A stretch of DNA of 7,042 nt from Chloroflexota bacterium. GTDB lineage: Bacteria; Chloroflexota; UBA6077. The translations under genes were made by a program, and so were the position numbers. Shown in pieces: positions 5,921 to 7,042 of this stretch. A model generated the notes under the pieces. The model saw nothing but the letters and a program-made list of their open reading frames with translations, was not told the DNA's origin and ran no database searches. Where the stretch lies: NCBI GenBank assembly GCA_021788565.1, contig JAJYKO010000284.1, positions 1 through 7,042 on the forward strand, read 5' to 3'. Each line of letters starts with the position of its first letter. Position 1 is the first letter of the stretch.

Positions 5921-7042
5921 TTGAAGCGAATACTCACAGCCTCCATCGCCACCCTTGGCTGCAAGCTGAACCAGAGCGAAAGTGACGAGATGGCGCGCGA
6001 ACTCGCCGAGGCAGGGGTGGATATCGTTCCATTCGGCCAGCCGGCCGACCTCTACCTGATCAACAGCTGCACCGTCACCCACGTGGGTGACCGCAAGTCC
6101 CGCCAACTGATCCGCCAGGCGGCTCGCGCCAATCCCGACGCCTTCATCGCCGTGGCCGGCTGCTATGCCGAACTGGAGCCGGAGGCCGTCTCGGCCATCG
6201 AGGGGGTCGCGGCCGTGGTCGGCAACGCCGGCAAGAGGCGGCTAGTGGAGTCGCTACGTGGGTATTCGCTGGAACTGGGGACGGACGACCGCGACCACGA
6301 TGCGGGGACCGACGTAGGGGCCGGCGGCCCTGCCTGCCCGCCAGGCGCGTTGCCGACGGGGACGCGGGCGGGTACAGCGCCCCGCCCCTACAAGTTGGAT
6401 GGTGGCGGCAGCCAACCCCCAACTCCCAACCCCCATCCCCCATCCCACACCCGTGCCTTCGTTAAGATCCAGGAGGGGTGCGACAACCGCTGCGCCTACT
6501 GCATCGTCCCCAAGGCGAGGGGCCACCAGCGCAGCCGGCCGGCCGAAGACATCCTGGACGAGATCCGCCGCCTTGTGGCCGAGGGTTGCCATGAGGCCGT
6601 TCTGACCGGCGTGAACATCACCGCCTACGATCGCGACCATGGGTCGCCCACCGCTTTAGATGCAGCCCACGGCGCTGGCCTGATACGGCTGCTGGATCGA
6701 ATCCTTTCGGAGACCGACATTCCAAGGGTGCGTCTCTCCTCGCTTCAGCCCGAGGACTGGAATCCCCGCTTCTACGAGCTCTGGACCACGGGCCGGCTCT
6801 GCCGCCACCTGCATCTCTCCCTCCAGAGCGGGTCGGATGCCGTGCTCCGCCGCATGCGCCGGCGCTACAACACAGGGCGGTACGCGCGAATCGTTGAGGA
6901 GGCCAGGCTAGAACTGCCCGACGTCGCGATAACTACCGACGTCATCGTCGGCTTTCCCGACGAGTCGCACGAGGAGCATCAGGAAACGGAAACATTCCTT
7001 CGTTCTGTCGGTTTCGCGGGACTCCACGTCTTCAAGTACTCT
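5921..7042 (+). CDS. mtaB: tRNA (N6-threonylcarbamoyladenosine(37)-C2)-methylthiotransferase MtaB, 3'-truncated
   Basis: MtaB is a radical-SAM enzyme with two iron-sulfur clusters that converts t6A37 of ANN-decoding tRNAs to ms2t6A. The frame is open for 374 codons to the window edge. The N-terminal UPF0004 domain has its three cluster cysteines: TLGCKLNQSE (C14), INSCTVT (C50) and AGCYAEL (C81). The radical-SAM motif is CDNRCAYC (C187, C191, C194) with IVPKARG, followed by LHLSLQSGSDAVLRRMRRRY and DVIVGFPDE. TTG 5921 is chosen because no ATG, GTG or TTG lies in frame upstream in the gap, the first in-frame ATG is past the C14 motif, and AGGA (5907-5910) lies ten bases before. The linker of about 60 residues between the two domains (about 115-176) is unusually long, rich in Gly and Pro, and built partly from repeat DNA. 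The end of the radical-SAM domain and the TRAM domain lie beyond the window. Gene order after dnaJ-prmA-rsmE supports MtaB over MiaB or RimO. Confidence 0.92.
   Translation, partial: MKRILTASIATLGCKLNQSESDEMARELAEAGVDIVPFGQPADLYLINSCTVTHVGDRKSRQLIRQAARANPDAFIAVAGCYAELEPEAVSAIEGVAAVVGNAGKRRLVESLRGYSLELGTDDRDHDAGTDVGAGGPACPPGALPTGTRAGTAPRPYKLDGGGSQPPTPNPHPPSHTRAFVKIQEGCDNRCAYCIVPKARGHQRSRPAEDILDEIRRLVAEGCHEAVLTGVNITAYDRDHGSPTALDAAHGAGLIRLLDRILSETDIPRVRLSSLQPEDWNPRFYELWTTGRLCRHLHLSLQSGSDAVLRRMRRRYNTGRYARIVEEARLELPDVAITTDVIVGFPDESHEEHQETETFLRSVGFAGLHVFKYS
6314..6391. repeat. Palindromic repeat element inserted in frame in the mtaB linker
   Basis: A 78-bp block is bounded by GTAGGGGC (6314-6321) and its exact reverse complement GCCCCTAC (6384-6391). 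Its right part, 6364-6391, is an inverted member of the GTAGGG repeat family, with stem GGGCGGG (6366-6372) and CCCGCCC (6381-6387). Its left end forms a smaller hairpin, GGGCC (6318-6322) with GGCCC (6326-6330). Two inward-facing GTAGGG ends around a short core is also the plan seen before prmA. The block equals exactly codons 132 to 157 of mtaB (GTA to TAC), so the reading frame is kept. No target duplication is obvious. Origin by insertion is inferred from similarity to the intergenic copies. Confidence 0.65.
6412..6452 (+). repeat. C-rich low-complexity block in the mtaB linker (G-quadruplex-prone on the minus strand)
   Basis: Six runs of three to five C (6416-6420, 6425-6427, 6430-6434, 6437-6441, 6444-6446, 6450-6452) are separated by AA, AT, AACT or ACA-type spacers. 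The complement has six G-runs with loops of two to four bases, which meets the usual G-quadruplex pattern. The block is translated as a Pro-rich stretch, roughly QPPTPNPHPPSHT, just before the conserved radical-SAM domain. It lies 20 bp from the palindromic block. Confidence 0.7.

Noticed and set aside
5895..5924. Nine-codon open frame (MILDRNATS) whose TGA overlaps the TTG start of mtaB, a possible coupling leader peptide
   Set aside because: There is no ribosome binding site before its ATG, and a frame this short is expected by chance. It was kept only as a note.
6263..6448. mtaB as a pseudogene disrupted by the linker insertions
   Set aside because: The reading frame stays open through the whole region, and all cluster-binding cysteines on both sides are intact.

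Overview
The window is GC-rich, densely packed bacterial DNA. All recognisable genes are on the + strand. The block dnaJ - prmA - rsmE - (SAM hydroxide adenosyltransferase) - mtaB resembles the tail of the hrcA-grpE-dnaK-dnaJ-prmA-rsmE-mtaB heat-shock cluster known from Firmicutes and other Gram-positive-like phyla. The GC-rich composition, the GTG and TTG starts and the GTAGGG-type palindromic intergenic repeats suggest a member of Chloroflexota or a similar environmental lineage. That placement is inference; there is no rRNA or other decisive marker here.

Layout. Positions 1-474 hold a GNAT acetyltransferase that lacks its first few codons at the window edge. Positions 475-637 are non-coding and carry two interleaved inverted repeats that may be an operator. 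Positions 638-1918 encode a 12-helix MFS transporter of the monocarboxylate/oxalate-formate type. After a 78-bp gap, 1997-3133 encode a complete type I DnaJ. The dnaJ-prmA gap (3134-3242) contains a G-rich tandem block and two inverted copies of a 26-bp palindromic repeat. prmA, rsmE and the SAM hydroxide adenosyltransferase gene follow with small overlaps (3243-5815), as in an operon. A 105-bp gap carries another copy of the palindromic repeat. mtaB starts at a TTG (5921) and runs off the right edge.

How the genes work together. DnaJ is the Hsp70 co-chaperone. PrmA methylates ribosomal protein L11, RsmE methylates 16S rRNA, and MtaB methylthiolates tRNA at A37, so the cluster joins protein folding to maturation of the translation apparatus. 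Everything after dnaJ consumes S-adenosylmethionine, including the inserted SAM-hydrolysing enzyme. The GNAT and MFS genes look like unrelated neighbours sitting where grpE and dnaK often lie.

The most unusual signal is a family of short GC-rich palindromic repeats. Two copies form a near-perfect long inverted repeat just upstream of prmA, with the only good Shine-Dalgarno sequence in the loop. One copy precedes mtaB. A 78-bp inverted pair lies inside mtaB, exactly codon-aligned, and lengthens the linker between the N-terminal and radical-SAM domains. A C-rich block with G-quadruplex potential on the other strand lies beside it.
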